The notes below the pieces were generated by a model that did no database searches, was not told where the DNA came from, and worked only from the letters and a program-made list of their open reading frames with translations. The position numbers were made by a program, and so were the translations under genes. Positions 36,962 to 46,313 of a DNA stretch of 64,000 bases are shown here, piece after piece (position 1 is the stretch's first letter; each line of letters begins with the position of its first letter). This stretch comes from Methanobacterium sp. (lineage in GTDB: Archaea > Methanobacteriota > Methanobacteria > Methanobacteriales > Methanobacteriaceae), in assembly GCA_015661405.1 (NCBI GenBank), contig JACWMK010000002.1:1-64000 (forward strand), given 5' to 3'.

Positions 36962-37213
36962 ATGACCAAAATGATTGATAAAATTGAAATAAATATGATC
37001 AATGAATCCGTACATAATTTTCGTATAGGTGAATTCGGAGTAAAGAACATAGAAATTGATGAAATCCGGGGATTTATAATAGTTGATTACGGTACAATGG
37101 AGATTGGAATGAAAAAAGTATTAATCCCACTTCAAAATGTTGAAAAATGTGAATTCATAGATAAAGGCGATTTAATCAATGAAAATAGTGGAAAAAAAGT
37201 ATTGAAACTCTAA
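36962..37213 (+). CDS. Small protein of unknown function
   Basis: 83 aa, soluble and charged, beta-rich in appearance (FIIVDYGTMEIGMKKVLIPL), resembling a PRC-barrel-like strand pattern without a clear match. GCAGAGGTGTTTAATT precedes the ATG. It is divergent from padR, with the palindrome between them, so it may share that control. Confidence 0.6.
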   Translation: MTKMIDKIEINMINESVHNFRIGEFGVKNIEIDEIRGFIIVDYGTMEIGMKKVLIPLQNVEKCEFIDKGDLINENSGKKVLKL

Positions 37214-37259
37214 AAAGTTCACTTATAAAAAATTTTTCAAAAAATAAAGTATATATTAT

Positions 37260-38051
37260 TTATAATGAATTTCTAATGATTTCAGGAGAAGCACCTCCAA
37301 GTACTACCAAAGCTTCCGCCTCCACAAAATGTAAATCAGAAGGTATAATAATTGAATGCAATGGGCCTCCAAAATCTTCTTCTAAAAGATTTCTTATCTT
37401 ATCAGCCCGCACTACAGGGTTTGGTGCACCTGCACGAGCCACAACAACAGCTAATGTATCTAGTGTAATAGTATGCTCGCTACGTTTCTCACTCACCAAC
37501 ATCAAATATTCTAACCCCTGGATAGCAGTCATATAACGTTTTAAATGAGCTTGAATATCCAGAAGCACTAATGTATGCATTCCATTTTCTAAATTACTTT
37601 TAATATTAAGGTAAGGTGAATAAGGGAAGTAATTAGCTTCCGTGAAGGGAATAGTAGTGACTTTTCCAAACTTATAAGCTTGTAATCCAGCTATACCTGG
37701 GGCAGCGGATAATATAGACGCAGAATGAACAACTCTAGTTTTTATATTCATTTTACGAGCCTGAATCATCATATCTGAATGAGTAGTAGCAATCAACGGA
37801 TCTCCCGCACTTAAAAATGCTACATCCTTGTTTTCAGCTTCAATTAAAAGAATATTCTCATCTTCAACTTCTTCTCTATTTAAAATGTCAATCTCCACAC
37901 CTAAAAGTTCCTCTAGAGAATTAATACTACCTCCGAAAAGACTAGCAGTGTAAAATTCAGCATAAATAACATCAACTGTCTTTAAAATCTCAGCTCCCCT
38001 GAGTGATATGTCTTTTTCATCAAAAAGTCCTAAACCAATAAAATAAAGCAT
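37260..38051 (-). CDS. dphB: Diphthine synthase
   Basis: Methylates the modified histidine of elongation factor 2 using SAM in diphthamide synthesis. LYFIGLGLFDEKDISLRG and FLSAGDPLIATTHSDM are the tetrapyrrole-methylase-fold motifs seen in Dph5/DphB. APGIAGLQAYKFGKVTTIPF and VVARAGAPNPVV are further family text. At 263 aa it is complete. It runs convergent to the unknown gene at 36962 and divergent from trm5. Confidence 0.93.
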   Translation of the reverse strand: MLYFIGLGLFDEKDISLRGAEILKTVDVIYAEFYTASLFGGSINSLEELLGVEIDILNREEVEDENILLIEAENKDVAFLSAGDPLIATTHSDMMIQARKMNIKTRVVHSASILSAAPGIAGLQAYKFGKVTTIPFTEANYFPYSPYLNIKSNLENGMHTLVLLDIQAHLKRYMTAIQGLEYLMLVSEKRSEHTITLDTLAVVVARAGAPNPVVRADKIRNLLEEDFGGPLHSIIIPSDLHFVEAEALVVLGGASPEIIRNSL

Positions 38052-38206
38052 AAAATCACCTATATTCTATTATAACTATAATAAATTTAAATAAAAAATT
38101 TTAGATTAAATAAAAGTTTCATATAATATTATATTAATATTTTCTTGAATAAAGTAAATAGTAAAGTGTGAATAAAATACCGTCACAATAGGGGGAAATT
38201 TTCGAA

Positions 38207-39229
38207 TTGATTGGTTTAAAAATCCCAAAAAACCATGCAGATGAAATACGGAGAATATTATTAAAATATTCACTAATTAATCTAAAATTTAAAATAAAAC
38301 GATCAAAAGATTTTGTCTACATACCACTCATCAAAAAACTCGAAGCTGAAAAAATAAAGGAATTAAACTTTCCATCATTTGAAATCATAGAAACAGAATT
38401 TGAAGCACACAATAAACAACCTAAAAGTCTTAAAGATTATTTGAAGAATAAAATCTCCTCCGATAAAATAATAGAAATTAAAAAATCATTTGATATAATT
38501 GGGGACATAGTAATTCTGGAAGTGCCTGAGGAATTAGAGAATGAAAAATACTTGATCGGCAAAGCAGCTTTGAATTTCACTAAACGAAGAACAGTTTATA
38601 AGAAGAATAGTAATATACAAGGAGTTATTAGAACCCGTGAATTAGAATATCTCGCGGGAGAAGATAAATCTGAAACTATCCACACGGAATACGGATCCAG
38701 ATTAATGATAGATGTACGTAAAGTTTACTTCAGCCCCAGACTCGCCACGGAACGGGAGAAAATTACTAATCAAGTGAATAATGGTGAAACAATTATTGAC
38801 ATGTTTACAGGAGTAGGACCCTTCTCTATTGCAATTTCTCGCAATAAAAAGGTGGAAATCTATGCAATTGATATCAACCCGGATGCCATCCATTATCTAG
38901 AAAAAAATATCATACTTAATAAAATTCAAGGAAAGATCATTCCAATATTAGGTGATGTTAAAGATGTTTTAAAGGTTAAAAATATAATGGCTGATCGAAT
39001 AATTATGAATCTACCCGAAACCGCTTATTTATTTCTGGAATCAGCTATCAAATCCCTTAAAGAAGGTGGAGTTTTACATTACTATGAATTTTCACATGAT
39101 TATGATAAACCAATTCAAAGTGTTCTAACTGCTTCAAGTCCTCGTAAAATTAAAGTATTAAATAAAAGAAAGGTTAAATCACGAAGCCCGGGAATATGGC
39201 ATATTGGTTTAGATATTATGATAACCTGA
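38207..39229 (+). CDS. trm5: tRNA (guanine-N1)-methyltransferase Trm5
   Basis: Makes m1G at position 37 of tRNA, which prevents frameshifting. The N-terminal domains (to about residue 140) include RTVYKKNSNIQGVIRTRELE. The Rossmann part has motif I DMFTGVGPFSIAISR and the catalytic-loop text MNLPETAYLF. ASSPRKIKVLNKRKVKSRSP closes the protein. The start is a TTG at 38207 (IGLKIPKNHADEIRR), preceded by GGGGGAAATTTT. At 340 aa it is full length. Confidence 0.92.
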   Translation: MIGLKIPKNHADEIRRILLKYSLINLKFKIKRSKDFVYIPLIKKLEAEKIKELNFPSFEIIETEFEAHNKQPKSLKDYLKNKISSDKIIEIKKSFDIIGDIVILEVPEELENEKYLIGKAALNFTKRRTVYKKNSNIQGVIRTRELEYLAGEDKSETIHTEYGSRLMIDVRKVYFSPRLATEREKITNQVNNGETIIDMFTGVGPFSIAISRNKKVEIYAIDINPDAIHYLEKNIILNKIQGKIIPILGDVKDVLKVKNIMADRIIMNLPETAYLFLESAIKSLKEGGVLHYYEFSHDYDKPIQSVLTASSPRKIKVLNKRKVKSRSPGIWHIGLDIMIT

Positions 39230-39351
39230 AATATTTTTTTTTATCAATTATAATTTAATAAAAAAACCAAATAATATTTATTTTTTTATAGCTTATAAAA
39301 GTAAATTAGAACTATAAACATTTTTTCATAGAATAAAGGAGCAAATATATA

Positions 39352-40257
39352 ATGTCTAGAATAACTTTTTTAGATAACGCCACTGAGGGTAAAAATAATT
39401 GGTGGAGATACCTTATAACAATTATTTTAACATGGGGCACCCCGGTAGTAATCCTCACTATTATTTTTTTATTATTAAGTAAATTTAATCCAATTAAAAT
39501 TCTTTCAATCCTGTCGCAACCCATAGCACTCATTGTACTTGTAGGAATATCCGATATACTTTCACTTATATTCCTATATATTGGTGTACGTTATATACAT
39601 GAGAGAAAGTTTATATCATTAATAAATACTGATTTTAAATTCAGTTGGAGGAGAATTTTAAAGGGTTTCGGAATATGGTTTGGAATACTAATCTTAGGCT
39701 TAATAATAACATTATTACTCACTCCCATCAACTTAAACGTAACTTTTAATTCTCAACCGTTTCTAACTCTGCTTATCATAAGTTTAATAGTGTTTCCTAT
39801 TCAGGCGTCTTTTGAAGAATTATTCTTTAGAGGATATTTAATGCAAGGGATAGGATTACGATCAAAGTATCCAATTATACCTTTAATCACCACTTCAATC
39901 ATTTTTGCTCTTCTTCATTTCCCTAACGGAGGAAATACCGTTACAAGCGTGGATATTGTAATACAGGCCCTGATTTTAGGATTAACTCTCGGTATAATAA
40001 CTTTAGGGGAAAATAGATTGGAAACAGCTATGGGTGTGCACATAGCAAACAATATATTCGTAGCATTAATTGTTAACACTCCAAATGGAGGACTTGGTAA
40101 TATACCATCCATATTAACTGATAATTCACCACCCAATATCTTATCAGACATTCCTATAATTGCCTTATATGCATTAATACTATTAGCAATCATCTTCTGG
40201 GGTAAAAAAGAAAATATAATCAGAATATTTAAATCAAATACAAATAAGACTTATTAA
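39352..40257 (+). CDS. CPBP-family intramembrane metalloprotease
   Basis: A 301-aa protein with about eight hydrophobic helices. Catalytic motifs of the CAAX-protease/bacteriocin-processing family are seen: FEELFFRGYLMQG (EExxxR), FALLHFPNGG and a final MGVHIANN. AAAGGAGCAA precedes the ATG. Archaeal members have unknown substrates. It ends 13 bp before repeat copy B. Confidence 0.9.
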   Translation: MSRITFLDNATEGKNNWWRYLITIILTWGTPVVILTIIFLLLSKFNPIKILSILSQPIALIVLVGISDILSLIFLYIGVRYIHERKFISLINTDFKFSWRRILKGFGIWFGILILGLIITLLLTPINLNVTFNSQPFLTLLIISLIVFPIQASFEELFFRGYLMQGIGLRSKYPIIPLITTSIIFALLHFPNGGNTVTSVDIVIQALILGLTLGIITLGENRLETAMGVHIANNIFVALIVNTPNGGLGNIPSILTDNSPPNILSDIPIIALYALILLAIIFWGKKENIIRIFKSNTNKTY

Positions 40258-40269
40258 AATTTCATATAA

Positions 40270-40954
40270 GTAATACTTTCATTAAAGAAATTTTCAAATT
40301 ATAAAAATTGTTAAGGTACCGTTAAGGGTACTTTAAGGATTTTGAAAAAGAAATATTAAATCTTATTTTTATGTTTATCGGATTCACAAATCCCCGATTC
40401 CTAGATCTTTTTTTATTAGATTTTTAACATTCAATAGTAATACTTTTTCCTAAATTATATTCCAAAATATTTTTTTCTAAACATTCATTCTTTAACAGTA
40501 AATATTTTTTTATTTCATCCGTCTAATTTTGTAGAAAAAGTTTCTTTAAATTTTTATTATCTCCTCTGTAATTATACTTGTAAATTCCTTCATCTTTCTA
40601 CTACTTGCATGAATTTTTATATAATATAATAGGAGTTTATTTATTTTTAAAAAATTAAATCTAAAAAACCTTTTTAAATATTGTCATTGGTTCACTGCTT
40701 GGTTGGCGTAAACAGGCCCGTCAGACCTAACTGTAATAGCCGGTCATCCACAGAAAATAAATCTTTTAAATTTAAATTAAACAAACATCTTATGTCACCT
40801 CTAAAGTTTTAAAATAAAGTTTCAAAGTTCAAAATCCAATTTTTTTTACAAACTCTTCTCTATACTATATACATTACGCGTATGACACATTGCTTAAACT
40901 ACTCTAAAATACTCTTAAATACTTAATATTATCTTAATAATAATATATTCAGTT
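40270..40954 (+). repeat. Duplicated intergenic element, copy B
   Basis: About 685 bp in the same orientation as copy A (30786-31512). Head block 40270-40337, core 40694-40752 and the downstream block 40873-40897 correspond to those of copy A. Here it sits between two convergent genes (CPBP protease and uracil-DNA glycosylase), so it cannot be a promoter for either. The remaining 170 bp up to 41123 is A/T-rich and I see nothing in it. Confidence 0.85.
40694..40752 (+). ncRNA. Candidate structured RNA core, copy B
   Basis: 59 nt that differ from the core of copy A by three substitutions and a two-base gap. TGGTTGGC pairs with GCCGGTCA over eight positions including wobbles, followed by a 5x5 internal loop and ACAG/CTGT. 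The A-to-G change relative to copy A turns an A-C mismatch into a pair. No known RNA family is recognised. Confidence 0.5.
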
Positions 40955-41123
40955 AAAATATCCTCATTCTAGAATTAACACAAAAAACTAGAAGAAATTC
41001 AAATGGAAAAATGTATAAAAAAACATGGAAAGGTTTCATATAATGAGTTGAAAAATATCCAATATATAAAAATAATTATCTAAAAATTTATTTTTATAAT
41101 AAAAAAAAATAATTAAAAATAAT

Positions 41124-41663
41124 TCAAATCGCATTCTTTAATATTATCATATCTTCCTTTAATAATGGTAAAAGTGCACGGGAATACAATGCAGCAGCAG
41201 GATGAAAAAGAGCTATATATTTTCTACCATTAACTTCATAAGTTTCTCCATGAATCTGTTTAATATTTTTTTTACCAATTAAAGCATAAATAGCACTATT
41301 TCCAAGTAAACCGATAATATCCGGATTTATTAAATCTATCTGCTTTCTTAAATAAAGACTTATACATTTACTATACTCTAACTTCCTAGGTTTCCTATTA
41401 TTCTCAGGTCTACACTTTACGATAGACGTAATATAAATGTCAGACCGATCCAATCCTGCATCACTTATAATCTCGCTTAATAATTTACCAGACATCCCCA
41501 CAAAAGGTTTACCAGTTTCATCCTCAGTTTTACCAGGAGCTTCACCAATAAGCATTATATCAGCGTCACAACGTCCTTCTCCAAAAACAACATTCATTCT
41601 ACTCTCATATAAAGGACATTGAATACAATTACTTGCAATTTCACAAAGTGCTCTAAGATTCAT
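41124..41663 (-). CDS. udg: Uracil-DNA glycosylase, family 4
   Basis: Removes uracil from DNA, using a structural [4Fe-4S] cluster. Cluster cysteines are visible in NCIQCPLYE and KCRPENNRKPRKLEYSKC. Motif A is GEAPGKTEDETGKPFVG and motif B is LFHPAAALY. At 179 aa it is close to the family norm. It ends toward repeat copy B and lies downstream of mtnA by 50 bp. Confidence 0.93.
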   Translation of the reverse strand: MNLRALCEIASNCIQCPLYESRMNVVFGEGRCDADIMLIGEAPGKTEDETGKPFVGMSGKLLSEIISDAGLDRSDIYITSIVKCRPENNRKPRKLEYSKCISLYLRKQIDLINPDIIGLLGNSAIYALIGKKNIKQIHGETYEVNGRKYIALFHPAAALYSRALLPLLKEDMIILKNAI

Positions 41664-41713
41664 AATAATTTTATCATTAAATATTAAAAAAAATGTAAAA
41701 TTAGATTATATAA

Positions 41714-42646
41714 TTAAATTGGATCTAAAATTCCATCCTCAGTAATAATACCAGTTATAAGATCCGATGGAACAATATCAAAAGCAGGATTTTCCACTTC
41801 AGTCCCCTCCGGTGCCACACGGCACTTCCCATAATACAAAACCTCAAGAGGATCCCTTTCTTCTATTTCCACATCATATATTGAAATTTCATCATCAAAT
41901 GTACTTTTAGGCGCAGCAACATAAAAAGGAACCTGAAAACGTTTAGCAGCCAATGCAACCATAAGTGAACCAATTTTATTAGCAACACCACCACATGCCA
42001 CACGATCCGCCCCAATAATAACTTTATTAATTCTACCTTCCTGCATAAGTCTCCCAGCAGCACTATCCACAATTAATTTCACTGGAATACCTTCATCCTG
42101 CATTTCAAAAACACTAAGTCTCGCACCCTGACACACTGGTCTAGTTTCATCACAAACTACTCTTATATTTTTACCTTCATCTACAGCCGCCCTTATCACT
42201 CCTAAAGCAGTTCCATAATCCACACAAGCCAGAGCTCCGGCATTACAATGAGTTAAGATAGTATCTCCATCAGCAATGACTTTAGCTCCAAATATTCCAA
42301 TGGCTTGATTAGTACAAATATCCTCATCATACATTTTAATGGCTTCATCTAAGGCTGAATCAGCTTTTAAAATTCGATCCACCGCCCAAAAAAGATTCAC
42401 AGCAGTCGGTCTAGATGCTTTAATTTCATCAGCTACTTCTTCCAAATTATCTCCATTTAATTCAGCTAATGCCATTGCAAAGGCAGCTGCAACACCTATA
42501 GCTGGAGCACCCCTAACCATTAATGTTTTAATAGCATGAATAACATCTTGATGAGTTTTACATTCAATATACACTATTTTATCCGGAAGTTGAGTTTGAT
42601 CAATCAGGAAAAGATGATTATCCTTCCAATACATAGTTTTCATCAT
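41714..42646 (-). CDS. mtnA: S-methyl-5-thioribose-1-phosphate isomerase family protein
   Basis: Converts methylthioribose-1-phosphate to the ribulose isomer in methylthioadenosine recycling. Family text includes MVRGAPAIGVAAAFAMA, CNAGALACVDYGTALG, the catalytic cysteine in DETRPVCQGARLS and the catalytic aspartate in IIGADRVACGGVANKIG. At 310 aa it is slightly short of bacterial MtnA but normal for methanogens. Ribose-1,5-bisphosphate isomerase is a related alternative; the RGAPAIG motif favours MtnA. A partner mtnP lies at 32-820. Confidence 0.9.
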   Translation of the reverse strand: MMKTMYWKDNHLFLIDQTQLPDKIVYIECKTHQDVIHAIKTLMVRGAPAIGVAAAFAMALAELNGDNLEEVADEIKASRPTAVNLFWAVDRILKADSALDEAIKMYDEDICTNQAIGIFGAKVIADGDTILTHCNAGALACVDYGTALGVIRAAVDEGKNIRVVCDETRPVCQGARLSVFEMQDEGIPVKLIVDSAAGRLMQEGRINKVIIGADRVACGGVANKIGSLMVALAAKRFQVPFYVAAPKSTFDDEISIYDVEIEERDPLEVLYYGKCRVAPEGTEVENPAFDIVPSDLITGIITEDGILDPI

Positions 42647-42763
42647 TATAACCTTTTTTTGAACTCTTAAAAAAAACTGAAGACAATTTGATCCTAATTT
42701 TGATTCTTTATTTATAAAAATAAAAATAAGAAATTTAAGATTTAAAAATAAAATATTTTTTTT

Positions 42764-43615
42764 TCAGAAGTGACTAGCAGGAGTCATATCCAAATGCTTA
42801 TCCTTTTTACCCGGTACACCATAAGCATCAGCTCTGCATTGGGTGCAAGCTCTAAATACTGGTATTACTTCTTCAACAGCATCTCTAACTTCACTGAGTT
42901 CAGCACAACCCGGTCGTGCAGTATCCTTAAATTTATAAAGTGGTATCAATGGTATAACATTCATGAGAGATGCACCCTGTTCTTTCACTTTCTGGGCAAC
43001 CTCAATAATATGTTTATCATTTAAACCCGGAATAAGGACACTATTAACTTTAACCACAATATCTCTATCAGCTATCATTTTTATTCCTTCCAACTGATTT
43101 TTCGATATAATTTTAAAAGCATCCTCACCCCGATAAACTTCTCCATGATGAACCGCTGTTGAATAAATTTCTTTACCTATATCCGGGTCAATAGCATTAA
43201 CAGTTACAGTTATACTATTTAAATGTATTTCCGCTAATTCATCCGCTTTATCCGGGAGGAGAAGTCCATTAGTACTTATACATTTTATGAGTTTCGGGAA
43301 TTTTTCATCCATTATTCTGAAGAATTCAAATGTTTCCGGGTTAAACAATGCATCTCCCGGGCCAGCCACACCTACCACTGATATAGGCATTTCCTTAGTA
43401 ACTTTATCCACATGTTTAATTGCATCCTCCACGCTCATGATACATGCGGATACACCAGGTCTCATTTCACATTTATTAATCTCTCGAGTACAGAAGTTGC
43501 ATTGAATATTACATTTAGGTGCAATAGGAACGTGTATTCTACCTACTTTATCATGCATTTTTTCATTGAAACAAGGATGTACCCGAGTTAAATGGGCGAA
43601 TTTAGATTCTTCCAT
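42764..43615 (-). CDS. nifB: NifB: radical SAM iron-sulfur cluster maturase, NifX-less type
   Basis: Builds the carbide-containing [8Fe-9S-C] precursor (NifB-co, L-cluster). The N-terminal HPCFNEKMHDKVGRIHV and the radical SAM triad in APKCNIQCNFCTREINKC are diagnostic. GVAGPGDALFNP and the C-terminal ACTQCRADAYGVPG (cluster ligands) are also present. At 283 aa it lacks the NifX-like C-terminus, as in other methanogens. GGAGGAAATAATTT precedes the ATG. nifHDK are not in this window. The neighbour is the mmp17 gene, 91 bp upstream on the same strand. Confidence 0.95.
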   Translation of the reverse strand: MEESKFAHLTRVHPCFNEKMHDKVGRIHVPIAPKCNIQCNFCTREINKCEMRPGVSACIMSVEDAIKHVDKVTKEMPISVVGVAGPGDALFNPETFEFFRIMDEKFPKLIKCISTNGLLLPDKADELAEIHLNSITVTVNAIDPDIGKEIYSTAVHHGEVYRGEDAFKIISKNQLEGIKMIADRDIVVKVNSVLIPGLNDKHIIEVAQKVKEQGASLMNVIPLIPLYKFKDTARPGCAELSEVRDAVEEVIPVFRACTQCRADAYGVPGKKDKHLDMTPASHF

Positions 43616-43706
43616 AAATTATTTCCTCCATAAAATAGATTTGTTTATAAAATCTGGTTGTTATAATATTAAAATAAAATTAAACTATTTTTTTATAAAT
43701 ATTTAT

Positions 43707-44261
43707 TCATTCTTTCAATTCATCAACAATACTCATGGTTTTATCAAGCCATTCTTGTTTAATAACTTCATCAGAAGCTGTTAAAGCAATAATATTCCCT
43801 TCAGAGTAATGCTCCACCACCCGGAACCCTTCAGGTATTATACGGAATAAAGCATCATAAATTTTCTTTCTAAGATCCTCTTCAGGATTATGCACAACTA
43901 ATTTTTTTAGATCCACTTGAGGATCATCTATTATAACCTCAGATCTACTTGTTTGATGTATTTTATTCCTACCCTCCAATTCCCATAATTTCCCCAGGAG
44001 CTCTGGAAGGTATTTCTCATCTTTAATTCTTAAGAATGCTTCATTAGATTCTTTATCAAATTCGTATTCAGTGAAATCTTCTAAGTACACATCTGGCGCG
44101 GCTTTCTCATAACTTAATACAATTATAAATACTGGTTCACGAGGATCCACATACAATCGTAAATCCTTTATAGCTCTTATCAGCTGGAGATCCTGGAGTA
44201 TTTGTCTTACAACCATTTCATAAACTTCTGCTCCAGTCTCATCATAACATTCTATCTTCAT
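43707..44261 (-). CDS. mmp17: Methanogenesis marker protein 17
   Basis: 184 aa, soluble. It opens IECYDETGAEVYEMVVRQIL and contains LRLYVDPREPVFIIVLSYEK and a basic-acidic alternation typical of Mmp17. The family is restricted to methanogens (and relatives) and was reported as a part of the MCR activation machinery. The start codon overlaps the mmp15 stop by 4 bp. It is the last gene of the tightly packed mmp cluster and is next to nifB. Confidence 0.88.
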   Translation of the reverse strand: MKIECYDETGAEVYEMVVRQILQDLQLIRAIKDLRLYVDPREPVFIIVLSYEKAAPDVYLEDFTEYEFDKESNEAFLRIKDEKYLPELLGKLWELEGRNKIHQTSRSEVIIDDPQVDLKKLVVHNPEEDLRKKIYDALFRIIPEGFRVVEHYSEGNIIALTASDEVIKQEWLDKTMSIVDELKE

Positions 44262-45490
44262 TTCTTTACACCTAAACCAGAAACTATCAGAGCAGAACCC
44301 ACAGCCCCAATATACTGTGAATACTCAGGGACAATTACATCTATATCCCCCAGAACACTACTCACAGCACTAACTAATCCTTGGATTAATGAAGTTCCAC
44401 CTACCTGTATTAGGGGCTCACGAATGTCAATCTCCTGAAGTTGCTGTTCATAAACTTGTTCCGCTACACTATAACATGCTGCAGCAGCTGCATCTTCTTT
44501 ACTACTACCCGCTGCTAATGATGTCACTAAATCCTGAATACCGAACACTATACAGTAACTGTTTAAACGAGCTTTCTCATGATTACCCTTCAATGCAAGT
44601 GGTCCCAGTTCACTGATATCCACACCTAATCGGCGGGCAGTCATCTCAAGGAATCTGCCCGATGCGCCTGCACAAATACCTCCCATAGTAAAGTTATCGG
44701 GTATGCCATCATTTACAGTGATGACTTTATTATCCATTCCACCAATATCCAGAACCGTAGCCTCACCTTTCTGATGTTTAGCTAGGAAAACAGCACCTTT
44801 AGAATTTACACTCAACTCTTCCTGAATTAAATCTGCATTTAAATATTTTCCTATACTTAATCTACCATAACCAGTTACTCCAATACCCTCAATATCTGAT
44901 TGTTTATATCCAGTGCCTTCTAGAGCAGCGATCATTCCATCTTTAGCATTTTCAATCACATCAGTAGTAGTTAACCATGCTGTTCCGATAATCTTGTTAT
45001 TCTCCATGACTGCTACTTTAGTGGTTGTGGAACCAGAATCTATACCCATAGTTAATCCTTCTTGTTTTTCACGAGCTAACAAACTTTTACGAGCTACAAT
45101 AGTGGATAATGCTTCCATTCTAATGAAAAGTTCATCTGCCTTGGTTTTTTCAGTGAAGGAGTAAGTAACCACAGGTAAACTAGTATTCTGCTGAATGAAT
45201 CGCCGTAATTCATTACGGATAAGAGCTCCTTCCGCACATCTAAAACAAGTTGCAATAAAAACAGCGTCAGCATCACTTTTACCCTCCACTATGGACATTG
45301 CACGGGCAACCATCAATTTTAAACCAGAACTTGCAGTATTGAAACCGAATTTCTTATAAGCTTCTTCTATATAATCTAGATCAGCCTCAGGAATAGTTAT
45401 TTCAGCACCAAAAGTACTGGCTGCTCTTTCAATCTCCTTCTGCACACCACTGTACTCTGTTCCGCAAGATATTTGAGCTATTTTAACCAT
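44258..45490 (-). CDS. mmp15: Methanogenesis marker protein 15 (BadF/BadG/HgdC-type activase)
   Basis: 410 aa. The first 140 residues are family-specific (AQISCGTEYSGVQKEIERA). The rest is an ASKHA ATPase like the activators of 2-hydroxyacyl-CoA dehydratases. GIDSGSTTTKVAVMENN is phosphate-1, VLDIGGMDNKVI phosphate-2, and MGGICAGASGRFLEMTA has the cysteine that ligates an inter-subunit [4Fe-4S] cluster in activases. It would use ATP to drive low-potential electron transfer. It overlaps mmp5 by 8 bp and mmp17 by 4 bp, so all three are co-translated. Confidence 0.92.
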   Translation of the reverse strand: MVKIAQISCGTEYSGVQKEIERAASTFGAEITIPEADLDYIEEAYKKFGFNTASSGLKLMVARAMSIVEGKSDADAVFIATCFRCAEGALIRNELRRFIQQNTSLPVVTYSFTEKTKADELFIRMEALSTIVARKSLLAREKQEGLTMGIDSGSTTTKVAVMENNKIIGTAWLTTTDVIENAKDGMIAALEGTGYKQSDIEGIGVTGYGRLSIGKYLNADLIQEELSVNSKGAVFLAKHQKGEATVLDIGGMDNKVITVNDGIPDNFTMGGICAGASGRFLEMTARRLGVDISELGPLALKGNHEKARLNSYCIVFGIQDLVTSLAAGSSKEDAAAAACYSVAEQVYEQQLQEIDIREPLIQVGGTSLIQGLVSAVSSVLGDIDVIVPEYSQYIGAVGSALIVSGLGVKK

Positions 45491-45929
45491 TCTTCTCCTC
45501 CAGGCTATCTAAAAATGTGTTGATCTTATTAACCACTTCTTTAGTCTCCTCTCTATTAGTGGGATATTTAAGTTCAAGTACCGGAATATTCTTTTTACGA
45601 AGATTGAACATACATAATTCATTAGTACGGGCACAACCCACACATCCAAAACCGAATGGTGCATCTTCCATTATAATAGCTGCATCTGCCTCTTCAATTA
45701 ATGGGCCAAGTAATGCCATTCTACCCCTAACACCTGAAGGTACTTCGATTGCTGCATATTTAAGACCTTTTATGGGATCTTCTTCTGTCATATTAAGTGG
45801 AGGTGAATCTATCTCAGGAGTGGTTACTCTTTTTCTAATCTCTCTCTGGAGAACTAGAGGTTCATGTCCTCTACGCTCCACCAAATCTGCTAATATCAGA
45901 GAGTTAGGTGGAAATATAGCGATTTTCAC
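45483..45929 (-). CDS. mmp5: Methanogenesis marker protein 5
   Basis: 148 aa. The start KIAIFPPNSLILADLVERRG is family-typical, and the cysteine-rich GFGCVGCARTNELC could bind a metal or cluster. The 4-bp overlap with the DUF2111 gene and the 8-bp overlap with mmp15 show a single transcript. Biochemical role is not established to my knowledge. Confidence 0.88.
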   Translation of the reverse strand: MKIAIFPPNSLILADLVERRGHEPLVLQREIRKRVTTPEIDSPPLNMTEEDPIKGLKYAAIEVPSGVRGRMALLGPLIEEADAAIIMEDAPFGFGCVGCARTNELCMFNLRKKNIPVLELKYPTNREETKEVVNKINTFLDSLEEKNG

Positions 45930-46309
45930 AAATTTTCCTCCTTTAACATGTTTTTTTCTCTTGATGGGGGTCTTTTAGTGATTTCCATTAAATCACTGTA
46001 AATTCCTTTAGTTACATCCACAACGCCAATAGCAGCTATAACTTCATCATTTTCTATTAAAGGAACAACAAATACTGGTATACCTTTATAAGGACCATTT
46101 TCTGGTGTTTCACTGCATTTTTCACCATTATGAAGTACTTTCTCTAAAATAGGGCCAGTGTAATCATATTCCACTACAATACCATCCTCTAATCGAATTC
46201 CCTTAAAGTTTCTAGTGCGCATAGTTACGGGTAATTCATTTACAAGTTTATGTATAGTGAGGGCTAATGATTCTATCTCCTTTCCAGTCGATGAAGGTGT
46301 TATTCTCAT
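45926..46309 (-). CDS. DUF2111 family methanogen protein
   Basis: 127 aa. GKEIESLALTIHKLVNELPV opens it, and FVVPLIENDEVIAAIGVVDV resembles a small sensory (cache/GAF-like) beta sheet. The protein belongs to the methanogen DUF2111 family. Its gene lies in the middle of the mmp cluster, 4 bp after mmp6 and overlapping mmp5 by 4 bp, so a role in the same process is likely. No catalytic residues are evident. Confidence 0.82.
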   Translation of the reverse strand: MRITPSSTGKEIESLALTIHKLVNELPVTMRTRNFKGIRLEDGIVVEYDYTGPILEKVLHNGEKCSETPENGPYKGIPVFVVPLIENDEVIAAIGVVDVTKGIYSDLMEITKRPPSREKNMLKEENL

Positions 46310-46313
46310 TTTT

